Notes: generated from the letters alone by a model not told the origin. Shown: positions 17,368 to 26,385, counted from the first letter of the stretch. The stretch: 64,000 nt of DNA from Pontiellaceae bacterium B12219 (GCA_029432795.1 JARNMJ010000015.1:1-64000), one strand, 5' to 3'. Numbers and translations are program-made.

Positions 17368-18339
17368 ATGAATGAACAGGAAATAAAAAATAATCGTGAC
17401 GCGCTTCCGTTTGAGAAGCCGCATAACTATGACCTTAAAATTGCAACTGCGCGATTGCGTGGAAGCGCTTTGCGGGTTCGGGCAGGCATTCGCCTGCATG
17501 AAGTTGAACTGCTGCCGGATTCGGCGTGCCGGATCCCGGTATCCTATGCCCACGATGCTGTCTGGTTCGGGTATATTCGGCGGGGGGAGCAATCCATCCA
17601 TCTTCCGGACCTTGGAAGAAAAACCGTAGGTTCGGGAGGCTGGTTCATCGGTCGAATGGATGAAATGGTGGTGCTGACGGAAAAGGAAGGCGATGTTGCC
17701 TTGATGGCCTTTTCGTTTTGTCCGCACATCATGAAATCGTTGCTGTCGATGTGTGCGGTGGATGTGGCCGATGCCTTGCACTGTTTTGCCTGCAGGAATC
17801 AGCAAAAACCGACGTTGATACATGGAGACGCTTCGCCGCGTTTGCAGTGGCTTTCCGATCAGATTTCCATTGCAACCGGAAGTGAGCCGGGTAATCGGCT
17901 CGATCTGGAAGCGCGGTGTCTGGAATGGATCAGCGAGTTGTTTAAACAGCCTTCGCTGCTTTCGATCGACGCAAAGGAGTTCGGCTGCTCGAATTATGAT
18001 GTGCAGACGCTGCGCGATGTGGCCCGCTATCTGGAAGAACATTTGGCGGAAGAGCATTCGCTGGCGGATCTGTGCCGCCGTTTTTTCATCAACGAATTCA
18101 AGCTGAAGCGTAACTTTAAAGCGCTGTTCGGCAAAACTGTTTTCGGCTATTTGCGGGATCTGCGTTTTCAACACGCGGAGCAGCTGCTGAAGACCGCCGA
18201 CCTGTCAGTGCTCGAAATTGCAAATGAAGTGGGCTACAGCAATCCCAGCCATTTTTCACGCGGATTTCAGGAACGGTACGGTGTTCTTCCGAAAGCATTC
18301 AGACGGATGCACCAGGAACAATTAAAACAACTTAAATAG
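17368..18339 (+). CDS. PchR-like AraC-family regulator
   Basis: 323 aa. The C-terminal ~100 residues are a double helix-turn-helix AraC domain, with INEFKLKRNFKALFGKTVFG and YSNPSHFSRGFQERYGVLPKAF. The NEFKLK...LFG.TVFGYL pattern is typical of PchR/YbtA-type regulators that sense iron chelates. The N-terminal ~200 residues are the less conserved ligand-binding part. It stands at the head of the flavodoxin-DUF2023-radical SAM genes (15-base gap to flavodoxin) and opposite the TonB operon. It is therefore a good candidate for controlling both in response to heme or iron; that link is inferred from position. Confidence 0.88.
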   Translation: MNEQEIKNNRDALPFEKPHNYDLKIATARLRGSALRVRAGIRLHEVELLPDSACRIPVSYAHDAVWFGYIRRGEQSIHLPDLGRKTVGSGGWFIGRMDEMVVLTEKEGDVALMAFSFCPHIMKSLLSMCAVDVADALHCFACRNQQKPTLIHGDASPRLQWLSDQISIATGSEPGNRLDLEARCLEWISELFKQPSLLSIDAKEFGCSNYDVQTLRDVARYLEEHLAEEHSLADLCRRFFINEFKLKRNFKALFGKTVFGYLRDLRFQHAEQLLKTADLSVLEIANEVGYSNPSHFSRGFQERYGVLPKAFRRMHQEQLKQLK

Positions 18340-18354
18340 GGTAGGGGAACGAAG

Positions 18355-18861
18355 ATGAAGGAAATGAAAACAGTCGTTATTTACGGAAGTACAACAGGAA
18401 CAACGGAAGCGGTGGCGCAGGATGTGGCTGGAGAATTAGGGGCTGTTGCGATCGCTGCAGCGGATGCCGATGCGATGGCGCTTGATGGATGCAACTTCCT
18501 GGTGCTGGGTGCATCAATGTGGGGGATGGGTGATTTGCAGGATGATATGGCGGATTTTATTTCCCGTTTTGAATCGATGGATGTGACGGCGACCTGCGGT
18601 GCCGTTTTCGGTCTGGGCGATCAGGTTGGATTCAGTGACAGCTTTGTGGACGGCATCGCAGATATGGCTGGCGCGCTGGCAGGCAAAGGGCTCAACCTTG
18701 TGGGGGACTGGCCGGCGGATGGCTATGCCTTTTCAGCATCACGTGCGCAGGACGGAACACACTTTTCGGGGCTGGCGCTGGATCAGGATAACGAACCGGA
18801 AAAAACGGCTGACCGGATTGTTGCGTGGGTTCTGCAATTAAAGAAAGAGGTGCAATGGTGA
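18355..18861 (+). CDS. fldA: Long-chain flavodoxin
   Basis: 168 aa. The FMN phosphate loop YGSTTGTTEAVA lies at residues 10-21. ASMWGMGDLQDD and FGLGDQVGFSDSF supply the isoalloxazine loops, with Trp in the first and Asp/Ser in place of the usual Tyr in the second. The HFSGLALDQDNEPEKT segment is the insertion that marks long-chain flavodoxins. Role: low-potential one-electron carrier, here probably the donor for the radical SAM heme-degrading enzyme two genes downstream. The DUF2023 start codon overlaps its 3' end. Confidence 0.93.
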   Translation: MKEMKTVVIYGSTTGTTEAVAQDVAGELGAVAIAAADADAMALDGCNFLVLGASMWGMGDLQDDMADFISRFESMDVTATCGAVFGLGDQVGFSDSFVDGIADMAGALAGKGLNLVGDWPADGYAFSASRAQDGTHFSGLALDQDNEPEKTADRIVAWVLQLKKEVQW

Positions 18862-19217
18862 GCATGCAGGTTTTTGGTCATCACGTTTATGAATACCGCA
18901 AAGGGCTGCGTAATCTGGTGCTGCACACGATCGCCGGAGAAGAGCTCGATGCGGCCATCAATCGCCTGAAGATTGCGGAAATTGATTACGAAATCTATCC
19001 GGTTAAAGCGAGTGGCCGGATGAATATTTTTTTCGGAGCAAAAGAGAGCGTGAATTGTATCCGTGCGATTGGGAAAGACGATCTGAATGCATATACACCG
19101 GAAGAGGATTTTATGCTGGGTACGATGCTGGGCTACGACCGGCGTCAGCAGTGTGAACGGTATTTGGAGCAACGTGTCCGCTGGGAAAAACGGCAGGCTG
19201 TGCTTAAGGAAGGTTGA
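18855..19217 (+). CDS. DUF2023 protein, flavodoxin-linked
   Basis: 120 aa from the ATG at 18855, which overlaps the flavodoxin stop and has a GAGG ribosome site just upstream. Features: MQVFGHHVYEYRKGLRNLVL, then INRLKIAEIDYEIYPV, FFGAKESVN and EEDFMLGTMLGYDRRQQCERY. This is the small DUF2023 family that frequently sits beside flavodoxin genes; its biochemical role is unknown. Here it is coupled by overlap both to flavodoxin and to the radical SAM gene (TGATG), so the three proteins are probably made in fixed ratio and may form one electron-transfer unit (inference). Confidence 0.85.
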   Translation: MVSMQVFGHHVYEYRKGLRNLVLHTIAGEELDAAINRLKIAEIDYEIYPVKASGRMNIFFGAKESVNCIRAIGKDDLNAYTPEEDFMLGTMLGYDRRQQCERYLEQRVRWEKRQAVLKEG

Positions 19218-20704
19218 TGATGCTCTGGACTGACGAAGCGGAAGAATTGCTCGGTGCGGCTCCGGCATTTGTTCGTAAGCAAATACGGGAAAAAGCAGAA
19301 ATCCGGGCCCGGCAGGAACGGCGTAAGGAAATCGACGCGGGATTAATTAAGTCGATGCAAACCGGCGGCGGGCATCCGGGAAAACGCGATCCGGATCCCC
19401 GAATTACATCGGATCCCATTCATGAAGCCTTCGACCGAAAGTATGGGGTGCATGCCAATATGACGGGGGGCGATGCTTTGGCGGGCGATCCTGAAAAACA
19501 CTTTTTCCAGACCTTGGAAAAAACGATTCGTCCGGATGTCTCGACCATGGCGTATTTTCATATTCCGTTTTGCTGCACCCGTTGTTTGTTCTGCGGCTTT
19601 TATTCAGAAACAACGGAGCCGGGAGCGATTGCGAGTTATTCGGAAGCTTTGGCAAAGGATATTGTTCTCACCGGTTCCAGGCTTCGGGAAACGGGGCGGA
19701 AACTGGGTGCTGTTTATTTCGGGGGCGGCACTCCGACGGATCTTAAAGCCGAAGAATTGGAACTGCTGGTTCAAACGGTACGGCGCGAGTTCCCGCTGGA
19801 GCCGGATTGTGAGATTACCGTGGAAGGCCGGCTTTTTGATTTTGATGATGAAAAGGTGAAGGCGGTTTTAAATGCCGGAGCCAATCGCTTTTCATTCGGG
19901 GTCCAGAGTTTTGACACCAAAATCCGCCGGAGCATGGGGCGGATATTGAGCCGTGAAGATTTGATTGAACGCCTTAACCGGATTGTCATGCTAGGCGATT
20001 CCTATGATGCCGCCGTGGTGATTGACCTGATTTACGGTCTGCCGGGGCAGAGCGCACAGGAATGGATTGAAAGTATTGATTGCGGAGTGAATGAAACGGA
20101 AATTCATGGGTTGGACCTTTATCAAATCAATCTGCTGCCCGCCACGCCGCTGGCTGAAAAACTGGACTTTCTTCCTCCGATGGCTGACCTGAAACAGCAG
20201 GCCGATCTTTTTATGGCAGGGCGCCAGCGTATGATGAAACATGGGTTTGATCGCCTGTCGATTGCGCATTGGGGCCGCGATGCCCGCGAACGAAACCGGT
20301 ACAACCTTTGGAATAAGCTGAATGTTGATTGTGTTCCGATGGGGGCCGGCGCGGGAGGGCGGTGGGGTGGAACCCGATTTTTCCAGCAGAGCGATGTGCA
20401 CCGTTTCGGCCAGGTGATTTCGGAGGGTGGAAAGCCCCTGGTTTCGGCTGCTTCCGAGCCCTTCTGTGCCGCCTTGATTGCGGCGGCGGTCGGGCAGATT
20501 GAACAAGGTGAAATTGATGTGGAAGCCTTGGAGCGTGTTGCCGAAAAACCAGTACGGGATCATTTAAGGCCGATGCTCAGTCTTTGGGAGTCTGCCGGTC
20601 TGCTTCAGGCCGGAAAACCCTGTCGCCTGACGCCGGCCGGTGAATTCTGGAGCGTGAATCTTCAATATTTATTCAGTCATAAACTGAAAGAGATCTGCGC
20701 CTGA
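19217..20704 (+). CDS. HutW/ChuW-like radical SAM heme-degradation enzyme with N-terminal PCP_red-like segment
   Basis: 495 aa, HemN-like radical SAM family. The cluster motif HIPFCCTRCLFCGFY has the CxxxCxxC cysteines at 119, 123 and 126, and YFGGGTPTDL is the SAM-binding glycine motif. The C-terminal half has the HemN-type winged-helix tail. Family members (ChuW, HutW, HmuW) open heme anaerobically by methyl transfer to give anaerobilin and free iron; the heme locus around it supports that role rather than coproporphyrinogen oxidation. Residues 1-45 (WTDEAEELLGAAPAFVRKQI, then R.KAEIRARQE) resemble the PCP_red domain of dark-operative protochlorophyllide reductase subunits, an unusual addition. 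Start chosen at the TGATG overlap, with AAGGA 6 bases upstream; ATG 19220 is possible. Confidence 0.87.
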   Translation: MMLWTDEAEELLGAAPAFVRKQIREKAEIRARQERRKEIDAGLIKSMQTGGGHPGKRDPDPRITSDPIHEAFDRKYGVHANMTGGDALAGDPEKHFFQTLEKTIRPDVSTMAYFHIPFCCTRCLFCGFYSETTEPGAIASYSEALAKDIVLTGSRLRETGRKLGAVYFGGGTPTDLKAEELELLVQTVRREFPLEPDCEITVEGRLFDFDDEKVKAVLNAGANRFSFGVQSFDTKIRRSMGRILSREDLIERLNRIVMLGDSYDAAVVIDLIYGLPGQSAQEWIESIDCGVNETEIHGLDLYQINLLPATPLAEKLDFLPPMADLKQQADLFMAGRQRMMKHGFDRLSIAHWGRDARERNRYNLWNKLNVDCVPMGAGAGGRWGGTRFFQQSDVHRFGQVISEGGKPLVSAASEPFCAALIAAAVGQIEQGEIDVEALERVAEKPVRDHLRPMLSLWESAGLLQAGKPCRLTPAGEFWSVNLQYLFSHKLKEICA

Positions 20705-21050
20705 TCCGGAGCGCTTGAAATTACAATCTTCGGAATCCATTGCGACGTTACTCCGTTAGGGGGCTTTTTCACTCCGTGGTCGGGTGGAACGGGAGTCCTT
20801 CAAAGCGTATAACTGAATCCATGATCAATGAGCGGGATCGATTTCCTGCGAAACTGATTACGGTTAGTTAATGAGTCAGTACGTCGCGTTGAGCCTGTTC
20901 AGCCCTCGCGGATCGGCCGGATGGGGTGGTTCCCATTCGGCCTTTTTATAGACCACTCCGCGGCAGGCTATTCTTGCTCCCGCATGGGGTGGAACCAAAT
21001 TTACCGAATATCCTATCAATGTTGCATCACGATTAAACAAGGAGAAGTAA
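20705..21050. other. Intergenic region between radical SAM gene and PEP-CTERM gene
   Basis: 346 bases without a credible gene. It contains a strong terminator hairpin (20916-20948) and, just before the PEP-CTERM start, an AAGGAGAAGT ribosome site. A promoter for the receptor genes is expected between 20950 and 21030, but no clear -35/-10 pair stands out. The word ATGGGGTGG occurs twice (about 20922 and 20983). Confidence 0.5.
20916..20948 (+). terminator. Rho-independent terminator
   Basis: Stem GGCCGGATGGG pairs with CCCATTCGGCC (one G-U pair) around a short loop, followed by TTTTT. It would end the araC-flavodoxin-DUF2023-radical SAM transcript and separate it from the receptor-transport genes. 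Confidence 0.8.
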
Positions 21051-21740
21051 ATGAAAGTGAAAATGACGATTGCGAGTGCAGCTCTTCTGATTGCGGCGGG
21101 TACACAGGCATCCATAACAGATTTCGGACTGGGTGGAAATGTGAGTTACGACGGTTGGGATAATCTCACGGGAACTGAAAATCCAGGCGTTGGAAGTTAT
21201 CCGGGGGCGGCGGCCTGGCCTTTTGCTATCGGCTCAATGGAGACGGGCTCGGGCGATGCGGCATTAATGAAGGAGTCCGGAACGGGATATCCGGGAAGTG
21301 CGGGCATTTATTCCTCTGCCGGCGGAGTGTTCTCTATTTCCGATTCGACCGCGCTGGCCAATGTTCAAACCATTGTTTTGGCATTCGATTACGGGGCTGG
21401 AAGTACTCCCAGTTTTACCAGTGGGCCGTCGCTGACCCTTAATGGATCCACTGTGTTGGGGGCTGCGGACCGTACGCTGTCGCTGGGTTCGCGCGAGGAT
21501 ACCATTGCCGGAAATGAGGTGACCATTTTCACAGAAATCTACCAATGGGATCTTCAGGCGGAAGGCACCGTGAATTCATTTTCGGTGGAGTATGACGTGG
21601 GCGAGCACGCGCAGCAATATGCCATTCAGCTGGAGCAGAGCGATGTGTATTCCGCCGCAATTCCGGAACCGGCCACCATGGCACTGTTCGGTGGAGCCGG
21701 GCTGGCCCTGGCGTTTCTGCGCCGGATGAAAATGTATTAA
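21051..21740 (+). CDS. PEP-CTERM-anchored secreted protein
   Basis: 229 aa. Signal peptide (MKVKMTIASAALLIAAGTQA), a Gly/Ser/Thr-rich beta-type ectodomain without recognised motifs, and a C-terminal IPEPATMALFGGAGLALAFL followed by RRMK: the PEP motif, hydrophobic helix and basic tail of exosortase sorting signals. No exosortase is encoded here. The position directly before another secreted protein and the TonB receptor, between a heme-degradation unit and heme transport genes, makes a surface role in heme capture possible. That is inference; no heme-binding motif is evident. Confidence 0.85.
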   Translation: MKVKMTIASAALLIAAGTQASITDFGLGGNVSYDGWDNLTGTENPGVGSYPGAAAWPFAIGSMETGSGDAALMKESGTGYPGSAGIYSSAGGVFSISDSTALANVQTIVLAFDYGAGSTPSFTSGPSLTLNGSTVLGAADRTLSLGSREDTIAGNEVTIFTEIYQWDLQAEGTVNSFSVEYDVGEHAQQYAIQLEQSDVYSAAIPEPATMALFGGAGLALAFLRRMKMY

Positions 21741-21776
21741 TTTTTCTGCGCCGAAACGAATGAAGGGAGAAGCTAA

Positions 21777-22607
21777 ATGAAATCATTAATGACCTTATGC
21801 ATCATGCTGGCCGGCGTTTCGTCCTCGCTGTTACCGGCAGGCGTTTCGGCGCAGTCTTTTATGGAGCCTGGGTATAGCGGGATCACCCAGTTTGCCCAGT
21901 GGTCCACATTTGTTTATGCCACGACAAATTCGGGAATCAATACACCGCAGTGGGAGCTGGGTGCTCCTCAGTTGGAATTAAAACAGTTTAATCCGGCGAT
22001 TATTTCGGGCGGTGGAAATATCTACAGTTATTCTTCGGATATGTCGTTTGAATTGACGGGCTCATCGACCACGAATCTCAGCAGGATTTGTCTGCAGCTG
22101 TTCACGTGGGGCGAAGCCGAGGCGTTGTCGAATGAAACGGTTCGGTTGGTTCTGGACAGCGGTGTTGAACTGGCTCCGACCATTTCAACGAACTTCTACC
22201 ATTGGGTTGATGATCAGGGTGCATACGGGGCGTATCACACCTTGGGGTATAAACTGGAATGGGAGCTGGGCGGCAACGTCGTAACCAACTACGCCATCCG
22301 TTTTGAAACACGTATTCATTCCAGTTTGAATGAGCTGCGGCTGGATACCGAAGCGGGGCCGGTTGGATTACCAGCACCCGAGGCTCCGGTGGTATCGCTG
22401 GACTTCAGCGGGACGGATCCCGTCGTATGTTTCTCCGGCGAACCCGGTGTGTTTTATCAGCTTCGCAGTTCGGAATCGCTCACCAATGCCCTTTCGAACT
22501 GGTCGATTGTTGCCGGCCCTGTTCCGGGAGATGGCAGCGATTGCATGATGACGAATGTTACGGTGAAACCGGCGGCATTCTATGTTGTCGAGGCCTGGCG
22601 GGAGTAA
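21777..22607 (+). CDS. Secreted protein of unknown function beside the heme receptor
   Basis: 276 aa. Signal peptide ending near PAGVSAQ, then a beta-rich ectodomain (aromatic and Asn/Thr-rich). The C-terminal module (PVVCFSGEPGVFYQLRSSES, then LTNALSNWSIVAGPVPGD) is related to the verrucomicrobial-type YxLExSTNLxxxxW modules at the ends of the glycosidase and sulfatases of this window. It lacks the PEP-CTERM anchor of the gene upstream (36-base gap). Its stop lies 4 bases before the preferred TTG start of the receptor, so it is very probably in the receptor operon. I do not recognise a specific family. Confidence 0.75.
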   Translation: MKSLMTLCIMLAGVSSSLLPAGVSAQSFMEPGYSGITQFAQWSTFVYATTNSGINTPQWELGAPQLELKQFNPAIISGGGNIYSYSSDMSFELTGSSTTNLSRICLQLFTWGEAEALSNETVRLVLDSGVELAPTISTNFYHWVDDQGAYGAYHTLGYKLEWELGGNVVTNYAIRFETRIHSSLNELRLDTEAGPVGLPAPEAPVVSLDFSGTDPVVCFSGEPGVFYQLRSSESLTNALSNWSIVAGPVPGDGSDCMMTNVTVKPAAFYVVEAWRE

Positions 22608-22611
22608 ACTG

Positions 22612-24840
22612 TTGGGGCGACCGTATTCCATACTAATGTATTTAATCTGGGGCAGCTGTTTTGCGGGATATGCGCAGCAGTCCGCTGATGAGGTTCAGAC
22701 GGAGAAAAATGCTCCGCCTGAACTCGGTGTTACGGAAGTGACGGGTTCCGGTCAGCAGGATCGGAATGTTTCGCGCGTCCCGGCATCGCTGGTCAGCATG
22801 GATTTTGATGGAATGAAAGGCGATCAGGTAACCGATGCCGCTGATGTGGTGCGTTATGAACCGGGGGTGTCGATCCCGTTTGATATTGCGGGTGCCGATC
22901 CGTTTGTGCCGTATGGTAATAATGGGTTTTCCAGCTATCGGATTCGCGGTGTGGGCGGCAATCGACTGCTGTTGACGGTGGATGGAATTCGGCAACCGCC
23001 GGAGTTTGACCAAGCCGGAGGAATGGGCCGCACTTTTTTTGATCCGCGGGTTTACGGCGGAGTTGAAATTCTGAAAGGAACGGGGTCGGCCCGGTTCGGC
23101 AGTGAAGCAATCGGAGGGGCAATCGGGTTCCGGAGCAAGTCGCTGACCGACGAGCTGGAATATTCGCCGCGCCCCTGGCTGTTGAAGGGAAGCTCGACCT
23201 ACAAAACCGCGGACCAAAGTGTGAATGGTCTTGTGAATGCGGGTATTCGGGCGGGTAACTTTTATCTGACCGCCACCGATTCCTACACAACCGGGCACGA
23301 AATTGAAAATGCCAAAGGGGAGGTGGATGCCAATCCGCTGGATTTTACGCAGAACCATTTTCTGACGACGCTGTCCTGGATTCCAAGCGAGGAAAATCGG
23401 CTGTGGATGACCGGGGAACATTTTGTTTATGACGGGGCATCGCGACTTAAAAGTTCCGAAATTAATGATATCTATTTTGTGGGAACCGCAAACACGAATG
23501 AACGCTCCCGGATCAGTCTGGACTATTTAAACACACCGGATGCCGGTTGGTGGGAAAGCCTTTCAGGCAAGGTATATGTCCAGCATTCGGAAAACAACAG
23601 TCGGAACCAACGCAACGCATCCTGGATTGATCCGCCTCCGCTGCCGGTTTTTGATCCGGTCACGAACACGTTGGACCGGACGGACCGCATTGGCTTTGAG
23701 TACGCCTCCGTTGGAGGCATTCTTGCTGTTCAGCATTGGTTTGATACGGGGGCCTTCGAACATAATCTGAATTACGGGTTGGAACTTGGATATGAGCATG
23801 GCGAAAATTCATTTGATCGTGAGATCATTCAGAATGGAAGTTCAATTCCAACCGCTGCACCAACGGCTTTTGATGCGTCCGGGTTATACCGGATAGAACC
23901 CTATATTGAAGATTTCATCACACGTGGACGATGGAATGTCATCGGCGGGGTTCGGATTACGGATTATTCGATCCTGCCGGGCAACGATCCCGATTATCTG
24001 GCTTCGACCGGAGGCGATGTTAAACCGGATTATCATAACCTGTCATTTTCACCCAGCGCATCGGTGGATTATCAGTTGCTGACCAGCCTGCTGCTGTGGG
24101 GACGGTATGCACATGGTGTACGAAATCCTTCGCTGGAAGATTATGTGGGTTATTTCGATCATGGTCTCGGATTTTACCGGGTGCCGAACCCGGATCTGGA
24201 AGCGGAATCCAGTGATGCGTTTGAATTGGGCGTGCGGGTGGATCAACCGAAATTTTCGGTGAACGCATCGGCTTTTTATACCTTTTACAGTGGTTTTATT
24301 GAGGTGCGCGAAACCGGAAAAACGGATGCGACCGGACAGCTGGAAACCATGCTGCAGAATGTAGGCGATGTAGACATTTACGGCACAGAGCTGGGATTGG
24401 ATTTCCGGTTCGGCTCCTGGTGGGATGTACTGGATGGTTTTTCGGCCGGCACCAAGCTGATTTATTATGAAGGTGTAAACCGGACGGAAGACGATGTGGT
24501 CGATTCGGTGGATCCGTTTGAAGCGGTGGTTTATCTGGGCTACGACCATGTGTCCGGAAAATGGGGAACACGGATCACGGGCATTTACCGCGCTAAAAAA
24601 GAAGAGGTTTCCATGGATTGGAATGCCTTCATTCCGCCCGCCTCGTTTGTGCTCGACTGGACCGGCTACTGGAACCTCACAAAACGCATTTCGCTGGAAG
24701 CAACCGTACGTAATTTAACCGATCGGAAATATTGGCTGTGGCCGAATGCGGGACGCGGCGACCATAATTTTAATGAAAATCCGGAGCTGGCGGTTCAGCC
24801 CGGGATTAACGGGATGATCTCGCTGAATATTTCGCTTTAA
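22612..24840 (+). CDS. TonB-dependent heme/hemoglobin receptor
   Basis: 742 aa outer-membrane receptor. The plug domain is at residues about 45-170 (YRIRGVGGNRLLLTVDGIRQ, then GVEILKGTGSARFGSEAIGG); a 22-strand barrel follows to the C-terminus, which ends in ISL. NPDLEAESSDAFELGV and the nearby VRNPS and FDH resemble the NPNL/FRAP/His region of heme receptors. A TTG start at 22612 is preferred: GGGAG lies 7 bases upstream and it yields a clean signal peptide (MGRPYSILMYLIWGSCFAGYA). The ATG at 22582 would overlap the previous gene and add a charged leader. It would bring heme into the periplasm using the TonB2-type system; an Rrf2 regulator and heme transporter genes follow. Confidence 0.88.
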   Translation: MGRPYSILMYLIWGSCFAGYAQQSADEVQTEKNAPPELGVTEVTGSGQQDRNVSRVPASLVSMDFDGMKGDQVTDAADVVRYEPGVSIPFDIAGADPFVPYGNNGFSSYRIRGVGGNRLLLTVDGIRQPPEFDQAGGMGRTFFDPRVYGGVEILKGTGSARFGSEAIGGAIGFRSKSLTDELEYSPRPWLLKGSSTYKTADQSVNGLVNAGIRAGNFYLTATDSYTTGHEIENAKGEVDANPLDFTQNHFLTTLSWIPSEENRLWMTGEHFVYDGASRLKSSEINDIYFVGTANTNERSRISLDYLNTPDAGWWESLSGKVYVQHSENNSRNQRNASWIDPPPLPVFDPVTNTLDRTDRIGFEYASVGGILAVQHWFDTGAFEHNLNYGLELGYEHGENSFDREIIQNGSSIPTAAPTAFDASGLYRIEPYIEDFITRGRWNVIGGVRITDYSILPGNDPDYLASTGGDVKPDYHNLSFSPSASVDYQLLTSLLLWGRYAHGVRNPSLEDYVGYFDHGLGFYRVPNPDLEAESSDAFELGVRVDQPKFSVNASAFYTFYSGFIEVRETGKTDATGQLETMLQNVGDVDIYGTELGLDFRFGSWWDVLDGFSAGTKLIYYEGVNRTEDDVVDSVDPFEAVVYLGYDHVSGKWGTRITGIYRAKKEEVSMDWNAFIPPASFVLDWTGYWNLTKRISLEATVRNLTDRKYWLWPNAGRGDHNFNENPELAVQPGINGMISLNISL

Positions 24841-24850
24841 GGAACGTGCA

Positions 24851-25288
24851 ATGATGGTGTCAAAAAAAGGATTCTACGCCGGACGGGTCATGCTGTGCAT
24901 TGCCCGGCGGCCGTCTTCGGAACTGATCTCAAAAACAGAGATTGCAAAAGAGGCGGAAATTACATCGACCTATATCTGCCGGATTCTCTCTTTGCTTAAA
25001 AATGCCGGGCTCGTGCTGGGCCAAAGAGGAATTTACGGAGGGTATCGACTCGCCCGTCTTGCCGGGGATATCACGATGTATGACATTATTATTGCCGCAG
25101 AAGGAAAACTCGATGTGGTGGGGCCTCTCGATCACTGCAGCCGCTGTGCCCAGCCATGCATGAGGAAACTGTGGTGTGGAGCCAGTAGAATCTTACGGGA
25201 TTATTATTCGAGCATAACGCTCGATCAGCTCCTTCAGGAGCAGAGCGTCTTAAGAGACGAAGAATACCCTTCATTTAAAACACTGTAA
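24851..25288 (+). CDS. Rrf2-family regulator with a cysteine cluster
   Basis: 145 aa. Winged-helix N-terminus (TEIAKEAEITSTYICRILSL, then GLVLGQRGIYGGYRLAR) typical of Rrf2/IscR/NsrR. Cysteines at 96, 99, 103 and 109 (HCSRCAQPCMRKLWC) sit where these proteins bind a [2Fe-2S] or [4Fe-4S] cluster. AAGGA 6 bases before the ATG overlaps the receptor stop region, so it is in the receptor operon. It likely adjusts the heme genes to Fe-S status, redox or NO; the exact signal cannot be read from sequence. Confidence 0.9.
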   Translation: MMVSKKGFYAGRVMLCIARRPSSELISKTEIAKEAEITSTYICRILSLLKNAGLVLGQRGIYGGYRLARLAGDITMYDIIIAAEGKLDVVGPLDHCSRCAQPCMRKLWCGASRILRDYYSSITLDQLLQEQSVLRDEEYPSFKTL

Positions 25289-25308
25289 TAAAAAACAAGG
25301 AAATCATC

Positions 25309-26385
25309 ATGAACCAGATAAAAACAAACGAAGCCGCAGTTGCATTGCGGGAAAAATACAGGCAGTTGATCAAAGAAAATCCCATGCGTATTCGTAACGC
25401 TGCGGATGTACTCGGCGTATCCGAAGGTCAGATCGTGGCGAGCCGGGTGGGCGAAGGTGTGGTACGCCTGAAGGATGAACCGCAGGAGATTCTCGAACAG
25501 ATTGAAGGCTTGGGCGAGGTGATGGCGCTGACCCGGAATGAGGATTGTGTGCACGAACGCAAGGGGGTGTATTCAAATCACTCTTTCTCAAAACACGGCC
25601 CGATGGCCATGGGGCTGTTTGTGAATCCGGATATTGATCTGCGTCTTTTTATGAACCATTGGAAAAGCTGTTTTGCCGTACAGGAAGAGTCGCACGGGCA
25701 TGTGCGGAAAAGCATTCAGTTTTTTGACCCGACCGGGACGGCGATTCATAAAATTTATCTGACCGGAAACTCGAACGAATTGGCATATACCCGGTTGCTG
25801 GCAGACTATGCAGCGGAGGAACAGCCGCTGTTTATTGAAGTGGAAGCGCCAAAACCGCCGTTGCCCTCGGTGGAAGATGACGCCGTGGATTGGGCTGAAT
25901 TCCGCGCCGCTTGGGAAGGGATGAAGGATACACACGACTTTTATCCGATGCTCCGGAAGTTTAAAGTGGATCGGCAGCAGGCCTTCCGCCATATCGGTGC
26001 CGACTACGCCTTTCCGGTCAGCAATGAAACCTCACGTAAAATTCTTGAGCTGGCTCGCGATCGGAAATGCGAAATCATGGTTTTTGTCGGCAATAAAGGC
26101 TGCATTCAGATTCACACCGGACCGGTTGAAAATCTGATGGAAAGAGACGGCTGGTTTAATGTGCTCGATCCCGTTTTTAATCTGCACCTGAAAGTGGGAT
26201 CCATTGCGAACACCTGGATTACCAAAAAGCCGACAACTGACGGGGTGGTGACGGCAGTGGAAGTATTTGATGCCGATGGCGAAATCATTGCGACGTTCTT
26301 CGGGAAGCGCAAACCGGGCATTCCGGAGCTGGAACTCTGGCGCGAAATTGTGGCGGAAATTCCGGCTGAAGGAGTGCACGCATGA
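25309..26385 (+). CDS. hemS: HemS/ChuS-type cytoplasmic heme-binding protein
   Basis: 358 aa, the duplicated two-lobe fold of HemS/ChuS/PhuS. The N-terminal NPMRIRNAADVLGVSEGQIV motif is characteristic. The second lobe contains DTHDFYPMLRKF, with His209 matching the axial heme ligand, and the C-terminal half has FVGNKGCIQIHTGPV. Members bind imported heme and deliver or degrade it; with a radical SAM degradase in the locus a trafficking role is likely. The last codons overlap hmuT by 4 bases. Confidence 0.92.
   Translation: MNQIKTNEAAVALREKYRQLIKENPMRIRNAADVLGVSEGQIVASRVGEGVVRLKDEPQEILEQIEGLGEVMALTRNEDCVHERKGVYSNHSFSKHGPMAMGLFVNPDIDLRLFMNHWKSCFAVQEESHGHVRKSIQFFDPTGTAIHKIYLTGNSNELAYTRLLADYAAEEQPLFIEVEAPKPPLPSVEDDAVDWAEFRAAWEGMKDTHDFYPMLRKFKVDRQQAFRHIGADYAFPVSNETSRKILELARDRKCEIMVFVGNKGCIQIHTGPVENLMERDGWFNVLDPVFNLHLKVGSIANTWITKKPTTDGVVTAVEVFDADGEIIATFFGKRKPGIPELELWREIVAEIPAEGVHA

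Noticed and set aside
20821-20871. Short ATG frame of 16 codons upstream of the PEP-CTERM gene
   Set aside because: No ribosome site and no sign of conservation; treated as chance.
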